A stretch of DNA of 64,000 bases from Weissella coleopterorum. Lineage in GTDB: Bacteria > Bacillota > Bacilli > Lactobacillales > Lactobacillaceae. The translations under genes were made by a program, and so were the position numbers. Below are positions 7,819 to 17,286 of the stretch, piece by piece; within the stretch, counting starts at the first letter, position 1; the number at the start of each line of letters is the position of its first letter. The notes beneath the pieces were generated by a model, which searched no databases, was not told the origin of the DNA, and was given only the letters and a program-made list of their open reading frames with translations. Location: assembly GCF_011304355.1 (NCBI RefSeq), contig NZ_CP049888.1:1240001-1304000 (forward strand), given 5' to 3'.

Positions 7819-10743
7819 TTAAGATTGTCCCTGACGTGCATACCACTGTTCTTTGGTTAGCAAAACTGGGCGCCTTTTCCCACCAGTCGCACTCCCAATA
7901 ACACCTTGCGCTTCCATATCATCGACTAGTCGAGCTGCCCGATTATAGCCCATTCTGAAGTGCCGTTGCATCATTGAAGCTGAAATTTCACCTTCAATTG
8001 CTGCAAAGTCTAACGCTTCATCCCACATATCATCTAACATGCTTTGATCATTTGAGGGATCGGCACCGCCTCCATCGACAGCCTTCAAATCAGCATCGGT
8101 CACTTCCATGTTTTCATCATATTGCGCATTACTTTGTTTCTTAATAAAGTCGGTCAAAGTTTCAACATCATCATCCGACATAAAGGCGCCTTGAACACGT
8201 TCAGCGCTATTTGCACCAATCGGCTTAAATAACATATCACCACGACCAAGTAATTTTTCTGCCCCGTTACCATCTAAAATCGTTCGTGAATCGGTCCCTG
8301 ATCCAACCGCAAACGCCATTCTTGATGGAACGTTTGCCTTAATCAAACCAGTAATCACATCCACTGAAGGTCGTTGAGTGGCAACAATCAAATGAATTCC
8401 AGCAGCACGTCCCAACTGCGCAATTCGAACAATCGCTGGTTCTACTTCACCAGCAACGGTGATCATCAAATCAGCCAACTCATCAATAATTACCACTAAA
8501 TATGGCATACTTAATAATTGGCTTTGCCCCTGCGCGTTGTGTTCGTCTACCGCTTTATTGTACCCATCAAGATTCCTAACGCCCATCTCAGCTAGCTTGT
8601 CGAATCGCTTATCCATTTCTGCTACGACCTTCTTCAAGGCTGCCGCAGCTTTTCGGGGTTCGGAAACCACTGGAGTAATTAAGTGCGGAATATCATTATA
8701 GATACTTAACTCTACCTTCTTGGGATCTACCAACATCAAGCGTAACTCTGAAGGCTTCGCTTGTAGTAAGATTGCCGCCAAAATTGTATTGATAGCAACC
8801 GATTTACCTGATCCTGTTGATCCGGCAATTAATAAGTGTGGCATCTTAGTCAAATCCATTTTAACAATCTCACCAGTCACGCTCTTTCCAATCGGTACCT
8901 CCAAAATCTTATTTCGATTAACACCAACCTGTTCAAACATGTTCCGGAATCCAACCATAGCTTGCTTTTCGTTCGCCACTTCGATTCCCACCAATGATTT
9001 ACCTGGAATCGGTGCCTCAATCCGAAGACTTTTCGCTGCTAAAGCCATAGCCAAGTCATCCGCTAGATTGGTAATTTTAGAAACTTTCACTCCCACTGCA
9101 GGCTTAATTTCATATTGCGTAATAGTTGGTCCCAAGACCACCTTTTCCACCGTTGCCTTTATGTTAAAACTCTCAAGGGTTTGTTGCAACACTCTAGATT
9201 TTTCTGCTAACTGACTCTTTTCACTACTTTGATCAGTTGACCCCGCTTTCGTTAAAAGGCTCACTGCTGGTAATTCGTATGGTTTGGAACTGATTTGCTG
9301 ATTAAAGCCGTTCAAATCAATTCCAACCTCAGGAGTTGAATGGTACTCTTCAGCCACTGTCTGGTGCTGAGACGCTTGATAATTGGCTGCTGAACGGATT
9401 AAATCCACATGACTATCCGCAGCAGCAGTATCAATATGATTTTTATCACCACTCTGTGGTTGATTTGCGATTAATTCAGCAGCCAAGTCCGTCCCTGTTT
9501 TAAACTCACTGTCTGGCGCCTTTGGTAAATCGTTTGCATCTTCTTCCCAATCACGAATCGCTGCCTTTGTTTCCATAGATGCCTTAATTTGTTCGGTACT
9601 AAACGAAGCATCATCCGTACTGATATGTGGTGGCTCTGTTGACGGACTAACTATTCCTGTTGATTGCATCAAATCATGAGTTTCATTATCAAGTGTATGT
9701 TCGGGTTCATCGACAGTAACACCTGTTGCACTTAGCATGGTTGAGTTTAAAATCTCGCCTGTTTCTGGATCAATTTGATGCTCAACTGAATTAAATCCAG
9801 GTGCCTTGACCGTTTGCATCACAGCTGGTTCGCCACTAGGCGCAATAATTTCTGGCATCACAAATTCGGCTTCAGACTTCACCTGGGACTGCGGTGTAGC
9901 TTGTTGTTCAAAATCCATTGCAAACGGATTTCCTTGTACCGCTTGCTTAGGTTGATTTTGAAATGGAGTTTCCACCGCATTTTTAGTCGTAGGACTTTGA
10001 CTATTTTTCACTTCAAAATCGGATTCAAAAACTTCTGAAGCAATATTGCTGCGCCTTTCTTTATACGCTTCATTGATGGCAGTCATTTTTTTAGCACTAA
10101 TCTCGACCGCCGTTCGAGTTGAATCACTAACTTTATTTGCTGTATATTCAGTAGCAGAAAAGAATCCAGTCATTAAAGTTTTAATCGGTAGTTTAAACAG
10201 TACAACTGCACCACTCCCCACCAAAACCAACGCAATGATCCATGACCCCCAGTTAGAAAGTGCTGGATAAGTTAGAGATAAAATTGCGGCACCCAAACTA
10301 CCGCCCCCAACAGGAGTTCGCACCAAATTGTTATTTATATCCTGCTCAATTAATTTTGCCACTCTTTGTAAAAATTGTTGATGTTGATTCAAATGATTAA
10401 ATAATTGAATCGACCCCATCAATGTGATCCCCATATACAAAAGACCAATTCCTACTAAATGATGTCGTTTAATGGCCGGCATCTTACCGTAGACGGCTAG
10501 CCCACCTAATATCACTAAGGTTAAAATCAAAAATAATTGATATGAATCTCCAACGACCCACCGCGTAATATTAGCTAAAAAAGCACCGACAATCCCAAAT
10601 TTACCAATTGCCGTAATGACGGCTAAAATTCCAACGATTCCAATAATATGATATGTATACTTGGTCGTTTCGGCTTGTTTCTTTCGACTAGTTTTCCGCT
10701 TCTTCTTAGCGGTATTTTTTGTGGTTTTGCGTTGACTTGCCAT
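7819..10743 (-). CDS. ftsK: DNA translocase FtsK/SpoIIIE
   Basis: FtsK pumps chromosomal DNA through the closing septum. The 974-residue protein has a basic N-terminus, about four to five membrane segments (residues 30-185), an acidic variable linker (to about 490) and the motor domain. The Walker A motif AGSTGSGKS is near residue 648 and VVIIDELADL is Walker B. The C-terminal gamma winged helix, which reads the polar KOPS-like sites, covers about the last 65 residues (RHFRMGYNRAARLVDDME). AGGAGGAATT precedes the ATG. It stands alone, with its own promoter at 10799 and its own terminator. Confidence 0.96.
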   Translation of the reverse strand: MASQRKTTKNTAKKKRKTSRKKQAETTKYTYHIIGIVGILAVITAIGKFGIVGAFLANITRWVVGDSYQLFLILTLVILGGLAVYGKMPAIKRHHLVGIGLLYMGITLMGSIQLFNHLNQHQQFLQRVAKLIEQDINNNLVRTPVGGGSLGAAILSLTYPALSNWGSWIIALVLVGSGAVVLFKLPIKTLMTGFFSATEYTANKVSDSTRTAVEISAKKMTAINEAYKERRSNIASEVFESDFEVKNSQSPTTKNAVETPFQNQPKQAVQGNPFAMDFEQQATPQSQVKSEAEFVMPEIIAPSGEPAVMQTVKAPGFNSVEHQIDPETGEILNSTMLSATGVTVDEPEHTLDNETHDLMQSTGIVSPSTEPPHISTDDASFSTEQIKASMETKAAIRDWEEDANDLPKAPDSEFKTGTDLAAELIANQPQSGDKNHIDTAAADSHVDLIRSAANYQASQHQTVAEEYHSTPEVGIDLNGFNQQISSKPYELPAVSLLTKAGSTDQSSEKSQLAEKSRVLQQTLESFNIKATVEKVVLGPTITQYEIKPAVGVKVSKITNLADDLAMALAAKSLRIEAPIPGKSLVGIEVANEKQAMVGFRNMFEQVGVNRNKILEVPIGKSVTGEIVKMDLTKMPHLLIAGSTGSGKSVAINTILAAILLQAKPSELRLMLVDPKKVELSIYNDIPHLITPVVSEPRKAAAALKKVVAEMDKRFDKLAEMGVRNLDGYNKAVDEHNAQGQSQLLSMPYLVVIIDELADLMITVAGEVEPAIVRIAQLGRAAGIHLIVATQRPSVDVITGLIKANVPSRMAFAVGSGTDSRTILDGNGAEKLLGRGDMLFKPIGANSAERVQGAFMSDDDVETLTDFIKKQSNAQYDENMEVTDADLKAVDGGGADPSNDQSMLDDMWDEALDFAAIEGEISASMMQRHFRMGYNRAARLVDDMEAQGVIGSATGGKRRPVLLTKEQWYARQGQS

Positions 10744-10798
10744 AATTCCTCCTCATCATTTTTTTATTTATCATTTTCAAATTTTACAATCAACCAAA

Positions 10799-10807
10799 AG
10801 TATAGCA
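10799..10807 (-). promoter_or_regulatory. Extended -10 promoter of ftsK
   Basis: TGCTATACT on the minus strand (TATACT at 10799-10804) is an extended -10 element about 55 bases before ftsK. No clear -35 is visible. Confidence 0.5.
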
Positions 10808-10890
10808 TATCTTTGCCTGATGCCATTTCAATTCGTTTAAATCTTATTATGGTCTTTAACATTTGTACTGACTGTCATCCCCTAGCTAGA

Positions 10891-10924
10891 CAAAAAAGAG
10901 CCCCAAATAACGATTGGCGCTCTC
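10891..10924 (-). terminator. Terminator of the rimP-nusA-infB-rbfA operon
   Basis: Minus-strand arms AGAGCGCC and GGGGCTCT (one mismatch) enclose an 11-base loop and are followed by six T residues, 26 bases after the rbfA stop. Confidence 0.85.
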
Positions 10925-10949
10925 TTGGAAAAATTGACCCATTCACATC

Positions 10950-11324
10950 TTAATCTTGATGTTTTGGTCGATCTTCAGTATGTAATTGACGAATTAAATC
11001 ATCAATTTTATTACCATAAAGTACAGAGTCATCTTTCTTAAAGAATAATTCTGGTGTTTTATAGATGTTTAATGTGGATCCAACTTCTTTTCGAATTAAG
11101 CCAGTTGCTGCAGCCAAGCCATCCGCCGCTTTTTGATTCACAGATGCCAACTCCGACAAGACACTATAATAGATCGTTGCTTGTTGTAAGTCGCCCGTTA
11201 CTTCCACTCCTGTAATAGTCACATCTTGGACGCGTGGATCACGAATTCGTTTTAATAAAATTTCATTTACTGAACGTTGAATCTCTTGTTCTAGACGACC
11301 AACGCGGAAATTTTGTTGTGCCAT
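10950..11324 (-). CDS. rbfA: 30S ribosome-binding factor A
   Basis: RbfA binds the immature 30S subunit and helps late 16S rRNA maturation and cold adaptation. The 124-residue product has the KH-like fold signature: R-x-x-x-Q-I/E-x-x-I near the N-terminus (RVGRLEQEIQRSVNEI) and DPRVQDVTITGVEVTGDL. AGGAGG lies seven bases before ATG 11324, so the longer open frame to 11354 is not used. It is the last gene of the infB operon, 54 bases after infB, which is its usual place. Confidence 0.96.
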   Translation of the reverse strand: MAQQNFRVGRLEQEIQRSVNEILLKRIRDPRVQDVTITGVEVTGDLQQATIYYSVLSELASVNQKAADGLAAATGLIRKEVGSTLNIYKTPELFFKKDDSVLYGNKIDDLIRQLHTEDRPKHQD

Positions 11325-11378
11325 TGAAACCTCCTGTTCATTAACGCTTATCACCCATTTATAAGATCAAGAATAATC

Positions 11379-13613
11379 TTACTTTGGCTTAACCTCAACC
11401 ATGTGGTAAACCTCAATTTCATCACCGACTTTTTCATCGTTATAATTTTCAATCGTCATTCCAAAGTCAGTTCCGTTCTTTACTTCCTTCACATCATCTT
11501 TACCGCGACGAAGTGAACCAATTTTACCATCAAACACGACGATTCCATCGCGGATCAAACGTACGCTTGAATCGCGAGTAACCTTTCCACTCATCATCAT
11601 TGAACCGGCAATCGTCCCAACCTTTGAAACTCGGAATAATTCAAGAATTTGCGCTGTTCCGATAACTTGTTCTTCAAAGACAGGCTCTAATTGGCCCTTC
11701 ATGGCCGCTTCGATTTCATCAATGGCGTTATAGATCACTGAATGTAAACGAATATCAACTGAATCTGATTCAGCTTGCATCTTAGCTTGTGGTGTTGGTC
11801 GTACATTAAATCCAACAATGATTGCTCCCGATGCTTCAGCCAAAGTAATATCAGATTCATTGATGGCTCCAACAGCGGTATGAATAATGTCAACCTTAAC
11901 ACCCTCGACATCAATCTTCTTCAAAGAACCAGCCAAAGCTTCTACTGATCCTTGAACGTCTGCCTTAATAATTACTGGAACTGATTTCATTTCGTTTTCA
12001 GCCATTTTATCAAACAGATCGGCCACTGAAACAACATTATTTCGCTTACGATCTAATAACAAAGCTCGCTTAGCACGTTCTTCACCAGCTGCACGTGCAG
12101 TTTTTTCGTCCTCAAATACTACGAAGCGATCTCCTGCAGAAGGCACATCATTTAGTCCCGTAATTTCAACTGGTGTTGACGGCGTGGCTTCTTTAATGCG
12201 ACGTCCCCGATCATTGGTCATAGTTCGAACTTTACCGAAAGTATTTCCAACTACAATCGGATCACCAACGTGCATCGTTCCTTGTTGAACTAAGACAGTT
12301 GCAATAGCCCCACGGCCCTTATCCAATCGTGCTTCAATCACTGATCCAGCAGCACGTTGATTTGGATTAGCATGCAAATCCAAAACATCTGACTGAAGTA
12401 AAATCATTTCCAATAATTCATCAATATTTTGCCCAAACTTAGCTGAGATATTAACAAAAATCGTATCTCCACCATATTCTTCTGGGATTAATTCATATTG
12501 CATCAATTGATTGATAACATTTTCAGGATTAGCTCCTGGCTTGTCAATTTTATTGACCGCAACGATAATTGGCGCATTCGCTGCTTTCGCATGATTAATC
12601 GCCTCAATTGTTTGGGGCATCACACCATCATCGGCCGCGACCACTAGAATGGTAATATCAGTGATATCCGCTCCACGTGCTCGCATGGCTGTAAAGGCAG
12701 CGTGACCTGGTGTATCCAGGAATGTAATCACGCGTCCGTTTAATTTAACTTGGTAAGCACCAATATGTTGAGTGATTCCACCCGCTTCACCCTCAGTAAT
12801 ATGAGAATTACGCAGATAATCTAGCAATGTTGTTTTCCCGTGATCGACGTGTCCCATAATAGTTACCACTGGGGCTCGTGGCTCTAAGTCTTCAGTATTA
12901 TCTTCATCAGTCTCAAAGAATTTGTCTAAGTCAGTGATATCGACTTCAACTTTTGGTTCAGCATTAATTCCATAATCAGCCGCCAAAATTTCAATCGTAT
13001 CAGCATCCAATGATTGATTTTGGTTAACCATTACTCCGAGCATAAACAACTTTTTGATGATTTCGGTTGCATCACGATGAATTAACTTGGCAATGTCTTG
13101 AACGTTCATCCCAACTGAATAAACCAATGTTTCTGGTAATGGTTGATCCTTTCGAACAGTTGGTGCCGGACGATTCGCAGTGTTATTATTACGGTTCCGG
13201 TTATTACGCTTCCCCCGGCGATTTCCGTTATTATTTCCCCGACGGTCGTTCCAACCACCATTATTATTGCGATTGTTCTGATTTCCTTGACTCTTTTGAG
13301 CAACTACAACCTTCTTGACCGCTGGTTTAGCGGCTTTTGTTGGTTGGCTTTTATTTTCTTGTGTTTTAGGTTTTTGATTCTCAGCTGACTTTTTTTCCAC
13401 CGGTTGAACCTCTTTTTTATGATTAGCTGCTTTGGCTGGTTGGTTTGTCTCTTTTTTAGCCGGCTGCTTCTTTTGACGTAAAGTTGCCTCCTGCTGTGCA
13501 TCAACAGTTGACATATGCGATTTAACTTCAAATCCTGCAGACTGGGCTGCAGCGACTAATTCCTTTGATGGAACATTCAATTCTTTTGCTAATTCAAAAA
13601 TTCGCTTGGTCAT
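11379..13613 (-). CDS. infB: Translation initiation factor IF-2
   Basis: IF-2 is the GTPase that brings fMet-tRNA to the 30S subunit and promotes subunit joining. The 744-residue protein has a short N-terminal IF2N domain, a low-complexity Lys/Gln/Asn/Arg linker (about 45-165, with an N-R-G-rich part at 110-150), a second IF2N domain, then the G domain with [10 protein letters not shown] (about 254), DTPGH and NKID, followed by domains II-IV with the C-terminal fMet-tRNA site. Its ATG overlaps the ylxQ stop in ATGA, and AGGAGG lies upstream. The linker is in line with the variable N-terminus of the family. Confidence 0.98.
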   Translation of the reverse strand: MTKRIFELAKELNVPSKELVAAAQSAGFEVKSHMSTVDAQQEATLRQKKQPAKKETNQPAKAANHKKEVQPVEKKSAENQKPKTQENKSQPTKAAKPAVKKVVVAQKSQGNQNNRNNNGGWNDRRGNNNGNRRGKRNNRNRNNNTANRPAPTVRKDQPLPETLVYSVGMNVQDIAKLIHRDATEIIKKLFMLGVMVNQNQSLDADTIEILAADYGINAEPKVEVDITDLDKFFETDEDNTEDLEPRAPVVTIMGHVDHGKTTLLDYLRNSHITEGEAGGITQHIGAYQVKLNGRVITFLDTPGHAAFTAMRARGADITDITILVVAADDGVMPQTIEAINHAKAANAPIIVAVNKIDKPGANPENVINQLMQYELIPEEYGGDTIFVNISAKFGQNIDELLEMILLQSDVLDLHANPNQRAAGSVIEARLDKGRGAIATVLVQQGTMHVGDPIVVGNTFGKVRTMTNDRGRRIKEATPSTPVEITGLNDVPSAGDRFVVFEDEKTARAAGEERAKRALLLDRKRNNVVSVADLFDKMAENEMKSVPVIIKADVQGSVEALAGSLKKIDVEGVKVDIIHTAVGAINESDITLAEASGAIIVGFNVRPTPQAKMQAESDSVDIRLHSVIYNAIDEIEAAMKGQLEPVFEEQVIGTAQILELFRVSKVGTIAGSMMMSGKVTRDSSVRLIRDGIVVFDGKIGSLRRGKDDVKEVKNGTDFGMTIENYNDEKVGDEIEVYHMVEVKPK

Positions 13614-13930
13614 TGAGTTTCCTCCTCTTGTTTTAGATATTCTTTCATTTTCTTAGCAAAGCCTCGATCTGCAACTGCAACCAATGAACGTGCCATCCCA
13701 GTCGCATCTGCAATTTCTTGTCGAGTTAACGTTGTTGAAAAAGCAACATTATAGCTCTGTGTTTTATTTGTAAATTTCTTTTTGGTACTGTTACCACCAT
13801 CTTGGGCAAAAAATACAAGTTGTACTTTCCCGTTGCGAACAGCTTTTAAAACCATATCTTCGCCGGTCACTAATTTACCAGCACGACGGGCCAAACCTAA
13901 AAGATTTAATAATTTTTGTTTATTGTCCAT
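13610..13930 (-). CDS. ylxQ: L7Ae-family ribosomal/RNA-binding protein YlxQ
   Basis: A 106-residue L7Ae/L30e/S12e-type protein that in relatives binds K-turn [19 protein letters not shown] at the N-terminus is the family signature. I place the start at ATG 13930, which overlaps the ylxR 3' end by 11 bases and matches the length of B. subtilis YlxQ; the longer frame to 13975 adds residues the family lacks. It lies between ylxR and infB in the standard operon order. Its cellular target is not settled. Confidence 0.9.
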   Translation of the reverse strand: MDNKQKLLNLLGLARRAGKLVTGEDMVLKAVRNGKVQLVFFAQDGGNSTKKKFTNKTQSYNVAFSTTLTRQEIADATGMARSLVAVADRGFAKKMKEYLKQEEETQ

Positions 13931-14219
13931 TACCAAATAATTCCCGTCGTCCTTGTTGATGGTCGACATATGCAATTAATTCATCATAGAATTCATCATT
14001 TAAAGTTGTGCTAAATGCCCGATCAAAAGTATGTTGTTTCTTTGCTTTTTTGGCAATTTCAACGTCAATTTTTAGATAGGCACCCCGTCCATTGGCACGG
14101 TTGGTCTCATCGAGCTTGACCGTTCCTTCTGGTGTTTTAACGATCCGTATTAAATCTTGTTTTGGGACCATCTCACCCGTAACAAGATCTTTACGCATTG
14201 GAATTTTACGTTCTTTCAT
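13920..14219 (-). CDS. ylxR: DUF448 RNA-binding protein YlxR (RnpM)
   Basis: The 99-residue product has the YlxR signature: RKDLVTGEMVPKQDLIRIVK at the N-terminus and NGRGAYL. In B. subtilis the protein binds the RNase P RNA and is called RnpM; in this organism that role is inferred from homology. GGAGGTTAACG precedes the ATG. It follows nusA by 16 bases and overlaps ylxQ. Confidence 0.93.
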   Translation of the reverse strand: MKERKIPMRKDLVTGEMVPKQDLIRIVKTPEGTVKLDETNRANGRGAYLKIDVEIAKKAKKQHTFDRAFSTTLNDEFYDELIAYVDHQQGRRELFGNGQ

Positions 14220-14235
14220 CGTTAACCTCCAACCT

Positions 14236-15393
14236 CTAATTTAGGTCCAGTTCTTCAAACGCTTGTGCGGCTTCATTCACGGCTGACTTGGGGGTAGCTG
14301 CTGATCCAGCTTTTTCTTCCATTTCAGCATATACTACTTCCCGTTGGGCCTCTGGCTTAATATCGATTGAGAAGTTCGTTAATTTTGCTGCCAGACGCGC
14401 ATTTTGGCCCCGCTTTCCAATGAAGAGTGAAAGTTGGTCATCAGGTACTAGGACGGTCACTCCACGTTCATTCGTTGGGTCAAAAATAACTTCCAAAACT
14501 TCCGCCTTATCAGTTGTGCGTAAAGCATTCACAATAAATTCAGTTGGATCTTCTGACCACTGAATAATATCCAGATTTTCTCCCGACAATTCAGAAATAA
14601 CCGTTTGAACACGTGCTCCACGTTGTCCGATCATGGTTCCTACCGCATCCAAGTTTTCATTATATGAAATAACTGCTACCTTTGATCGGTCGCCTGCTTC
14701 ACGAGCAATCGACTTAATTTCCACCGTTCCATCTTGCACTTCGGGCACTTCAGCTTCAAACAGACGTTTGACTAGATTAGGAGCTGTCCGTGAAACGAAT
14801 ATTTGCGGCCCCCGCTTTGATTCTTGCTCAACTTCGGTCAACAAAACCTTAATGCGATCACCATTTCGATAACTTTCGTTTGGCATTTGATCTTGCGTCT
14901 TCATGGCCGCCTCTTTACCACCAGGCAATGTTACATATAGATAACGATTGTCTTGGTAAGCCACTTCACCCGTGATGACATCATCTAAGTCATCCTTATA
15001 TTCATTGTAAACCTTCATTCGTTCTGCTTCACGAACTTTTTGAATAATAATTTGCTTTGCTTTTCCAGCTGCCAATCGTCCAAAATCACCCGGGGTCACT
15101 TCAAATTTAATTTCATCCCCGATTTCATAATCTTTATGTAATTTATGTGCATCTTCAAGGGTAATTTGTAAATTATGATTTTCTAATTCATCTTCAGAAA
15201 CTACCGTCTTAATTTGATAAACTTTAATGTTTCCCTTTTTACGATCAAAATTAACTTCTACGTTAGTTGCGTCATCGTAATTTTCTTCATAAGCTTTTGC
15301 AAGCGCAACTTCAATGGCTTCAATTAAAACTTCTGCTTGAATTCCGCGTTCCGTCTCTAAAGCATCTAATGCTGCAACAATTTCTTTACTCAT
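14236..15393 (-). CDS. nusA: Transcription termination/antitermination factor NusA
   Basis: NusA binds RNA polymerase and nascent RNA to control pausing, termination and antitermination, including in rrn operons. The 385-residue protein shows the N-terminal polymerase-binding domain, the S1 domain (about 135-200, with ITGEVAYQDNRYLYV) and two KH domains; IGQRGARV and IGKRGQNARLA are the GxxG loops. It lacks the acidic repeats of E. coli NusA, as usual in Firmicutes. GTGGAGATG is the RBS. It may autoregulate the operon through the leader terminator at 16143-16182. Confidence 0.97.
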   Translation of the reverse strand: MSKEIVAALDALETERGIQAEVLIEAIEVALAKAYEENYDDATNVEVNFDRKKGNIKVYQIKTVVSEDELENHNLQITLEDAHKLHKDYEIGDEIKFEVTPGDFGRLAAGKAKQIIIQKVREAERMKVYNEYKDDLDDVITGEVAYQDNRYLYVTLPGGKEAAMKTQDQMPNESYRNGDRIKVLLTEVEQESKRGPQIFVSRTAPNLVKRLFEAEVPEVQDGTVEIKSIAREAGDRSKVAVISYNENLDAVGTMIGQRGARVQTVISELSGENLDIIQWSEDPTEFIVNALRTTDKAEVLEVIFDPTNERGVTVLVPDDQLSLFIGKRGQNARLAAKLTNFSIDIKPEAQREVVYAEMEEKAGSAATPKSAVNEAAQAFEELDLN

Positions 15394-15410
15394 TTTTTCA
15401 TCTCCACTTA

Positions 15411-16094
15411 TTAATCTGTACTGACTTGACGTGCTTTTGCAATCGCATTTCTTGGAACAACAAATGTTTGATCTTCGTTTTCAATCACTAATTGGTCTGA
15501 ATCAAAATCAACTAACTCACCCTTAAAGACTTTTTCACCATCAATTTTTTGATAGGTACTAACCTGGACTAGTTTATTTAATGCCCAGTTGAAATCTTCA
15601 TCCGTGTTTAAACTTCGATCTTGAACTAACGCTAATTTAGAACCTTGAATTTCTGACCAAGCAACTGGAGTCAAAACATTTTTATTTTTAATCGTTTGCC
15701 GAATGATCACGCCATTTTCTTTTAGCTCAATTAATTCGCCAGCCAGATCATTCGTATTAGCTTTAGTATCTTTTAAAGTAATCACAATCTTTTGATGTAA
15801 AGCCCATTCATAATCGCGCATTTGGCTCAATGGACGTTCAGCCCCAGGTGATGAAACATCAAGCATATATGCCGCAGGGAAAGGATCTGGTTGAATTGTA
15901 TCAATTAACTCACCAATGATCTCTGTTAAATGGACCAAGTCATCCATCGTAATCGCACCACTTTTACGGTCCACTAAAGTTCTTAAGACCATATCCCCAT
16001 CCATTTGCTCATACTCAATCGCCCAAAGCATGTAGCCTTGTTCGTCAAGAACTGGTTCAATTACGTCACGAACTTTTTCAATAATTTCAGTCAT
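15411..16094 (-). CDS. rimP: Ribosome maturation factor RimP with duplicated SH3 domain
   Basis: RimP binds the 30S head and aids its assembly. Residues 1-90 are the usual N-terminal domain (IEPVLDEQGYMLWAIEYEQ; LDVSSPGAERPL). The protein is 227 residues, against about 155 for the family, because the C-terminal SH3-like domain appears twice. One copy starts at YEWALHQKIVITL (about 94) and includes LAGELIELKENGVII; the second starts at FNWALNKLVQV (about 168) and includes FKGELVDFDSDQLVI and the normal ending IAKAR. The copies share the same order of motifs. It is the first gene of the nusA operon, with AGGAGGAGTCC before the ATG. Confidence 0.93.
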   Translation of the reverse strand: MTEIIEKVRDVIEPVLDEQGYMLWAIEYEQMDGDMVLRTLVDRKSGAITMDDLVHLTEIIGELIDTIQPDPFPAAYMLDVSSPGAERPLSQMRDYEWALHQKIVITLKDTKANTNDLAGELIELKENGVIIRQTIKNKNVLTPVAWSEIQGSKLALVQDRSLNTDEDFNWALNKLVQVSTYQKIDGEKVFKGELVDFDSDQLVIENEDQTFVVPRNAIAKARQVSTD

Positions 16095-16142
16095 AGGACT
16101 CCTCCTTTATTCATTAATCAGAATTCAAAGCATGATATTTTC

Positions 16143-16182
16143 CAAAAAAATGAGCGGTCTAGAAAAGATTTCCAGACCACTC
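16143..16182 (-). terminator. Leader terminator (possible attenuator) upstream of rimP
   Basis: Minus-strand arms GAGTGGTCT and AGACCGCTC (one G-T pair) are followed by ATTTTTTT. The hairpin lies between the promoter at 16210-16238 and rimP, so it can both end mtnN transcripts and attenuate the operon. In B. subtilis the nusA operon leader is, as I recall, under NusA-dependent termination; here that is inference. Confidence 0.75.
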
Positions 16183-16209
16183 GATTAAGAGCTTTTATTT
16201 ACATCTACC

Positions 16210-16238
16210 ATCATAGCATTTTAAAAGAGCCTTGACAA
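16210..16238 (-). promoter_or_regulatory. Promoter of the rimP-nusA-infB operon
   Basis: TTGTCA (16233-16238) and TATGAT (16210-16215) are separated by 17 bases on the minus strand. The expected transcript starts near 16203, just before the leader hairpin. Confidence 0.8.
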
Positions 16239-16247
16239 GTTTTGACC

Positions 16248-16931
16248 CTATGCGAAAAAATCAATTAAAACTTGAGCTGATTGTTTTCCTGCAGCAACTA
16301 CAAACTCATCATATGACATTCCGGCCTCGCCATTCGCATTATCTGAAATAGCGCGCACCACTGCAAACGGCACTTTAAATTGAGTTGCCACTTGAGCAAT
16401 GGCCGCCCCTTCCATTTCACCGGATTGAACCGATGGAAAATGAATCTTAATCAACTGCTTTTGCTCCGCAGAGTTAATAAAAGTATCTCCTGAGACAATT
16501 AAACCTTGCTTAACTTGTGCATTCTTATTCTGATATGAAGCGATTAACCCTTGAACTAAATCTTGATCTGCTATAAACCGAGCTGGTTGTTGCGGCACTT
16601 GACCGTATTCATATCCAAAAACTTGCGCATCAGCATCAAAGTAAGCTAATTCATCTGCAACAATCACATCTCCAATTTTGAGTCCATCACCTAATGCACC
16701 CGCTGAACCCGAATTGATAACACGGTCGATATCAAAATGAGATAGCAATAGTGTTGCCGTAAGTGCTGCTGCCACCTTACCAATTCCGCCATTAACTACC
16801 ACAACTGCATTCGAACCAATCGTGCCCTCATGAAAATTTACACCGTGAACCTTTTGAATGGTTTCATTTTTCATAGATGCTAATAACCCATCCATTTCCG
16901 TTTGTTCGGCATTTATAATTCCGTATCGCAT
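16248..16931 (-). CDS. mtnN: 5'-methylthioadenosine/S-adenosylhomocysteine nucleosidase
   Basis: MtnN (Pfs) removes adenine from SAH and MTA in the activated methyl cycle and supplies S-ribosylhomocysteine for LuxS. At 227 residues it is of normal length. Family marks include the N-terminal MRYGIINA, NSGSAGAL (substrate loop), SGEMEGAAIAQVA with the catalytic Glu of MEGAA, and the closing AISDNANGEAGMSYDEF. AAGGAGAC precedes the ATG. The promoter of the rimP operon begins right after its stop. Confidence 0.96.
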   Translation of the reverse strand: MRYGIINAEQTEMDGLLASMKNETIQKVHGVNFHEGTIGSNAVVVVNGGIGKVAAALTATLLLSHFDIDRVINSGSAGALGDGLKIGDVIVADELAYFDADAQVFGYEYGQVPQQPARFIADQDLVQGLIASYQNKNAQVKQGLIVSGDTFINSAEQKQLIKIHFPSVQSGEMEGAAIAQVATQFKVPFAVVRAISDNANGEAGMSYDEFVVAAGKQSAQVLIDFFA

Positions 16932-16952
16932 TTGTGTCTCCTTCTGACTTAG

Positions 16953-16980
16953 ATAGTATTTCTTAATTAATATGAATCAA
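16953..16980 (-). promoter_or_regulatory. Possible promoter of mtnN
   Basis: TTGATT (16975-16980) and TACTAT (16953-16958) lie 16 bases apart, about 20 bases before the mtnN start. The -10 is a weak match. Confidence 0.4.
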
Positions 16981-16995
16981 TATTTCTGAACTATG

Positions 16996-17286
16996 CTATA
17001 AAAGAAATAAAATTAACCAAGTGACAATAGAACCTAATATCAACCAAAAAATGGTCCAATTTAATCGATACTTCAACCGATCCGTTTTACCAGCTGGTGT
17101 TAATTTTCGGGTTTGTGGATTAATTTCAAATTTACCTTTATGGGTTAACCGATTTTCAGCCCGGGTTAACGGTTTTTTTAAATCATCCCCAGAATACCTT
17201 TTTAATTGCTCGAATACACTTTCAGAATCCTCTAGTTCATCATTACCGCTATTCCGATTAAAAATGTTTTTCCAGATTTTTTTCAT
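16996..17286 (-). CDS. Small C-tail-anchored membrane protein, unknown function
   Basis: A 96-residue protein with a basic N-terminus, a polar middle and one hydrophobic segment at the C-terminus (about 77-96), the pattern of a tail-anchored protein. The start at ATG 17286 overlaps the nudF stop as ATGA, so the two are translationally coupled; the longer frame to 17322 starts inside nudF. The RBS would lie inside nudF. It is linked to nudF, csp and a DUF3397 gene in a tight operon. No domain is recognised. Confidence 0.7.
   Translation of the reverse strand: MKKIWKNIFNRNSGNDELEDSESVFEQLKRYSGDDLKKPLTRAENRLTHKGKFEINPQTRKLTPAGKTDRLKYRLNWTIFWLILGSIVTWLILFLL

Noticed and set aside
13140..13318. 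Short Asn/Arg-rich repeats in infB as a tandem-repeat element
   Set aside because: The repetition is coding low complexity, not a perfect DNA repeat array.
13067..13531. Open frames over the N-terminal linker of infB
   Set aside because: The low-complexity Asn/Arg/Lys codons leave all frames open; no RBS or homology, and IF-2 is intact.
13930..13975. Longer ylxQ start at 13975
   Set aside because: It adds 15 residues absent from the family and overlaps ylxR more deeply; ATG 13930 fits the family length.
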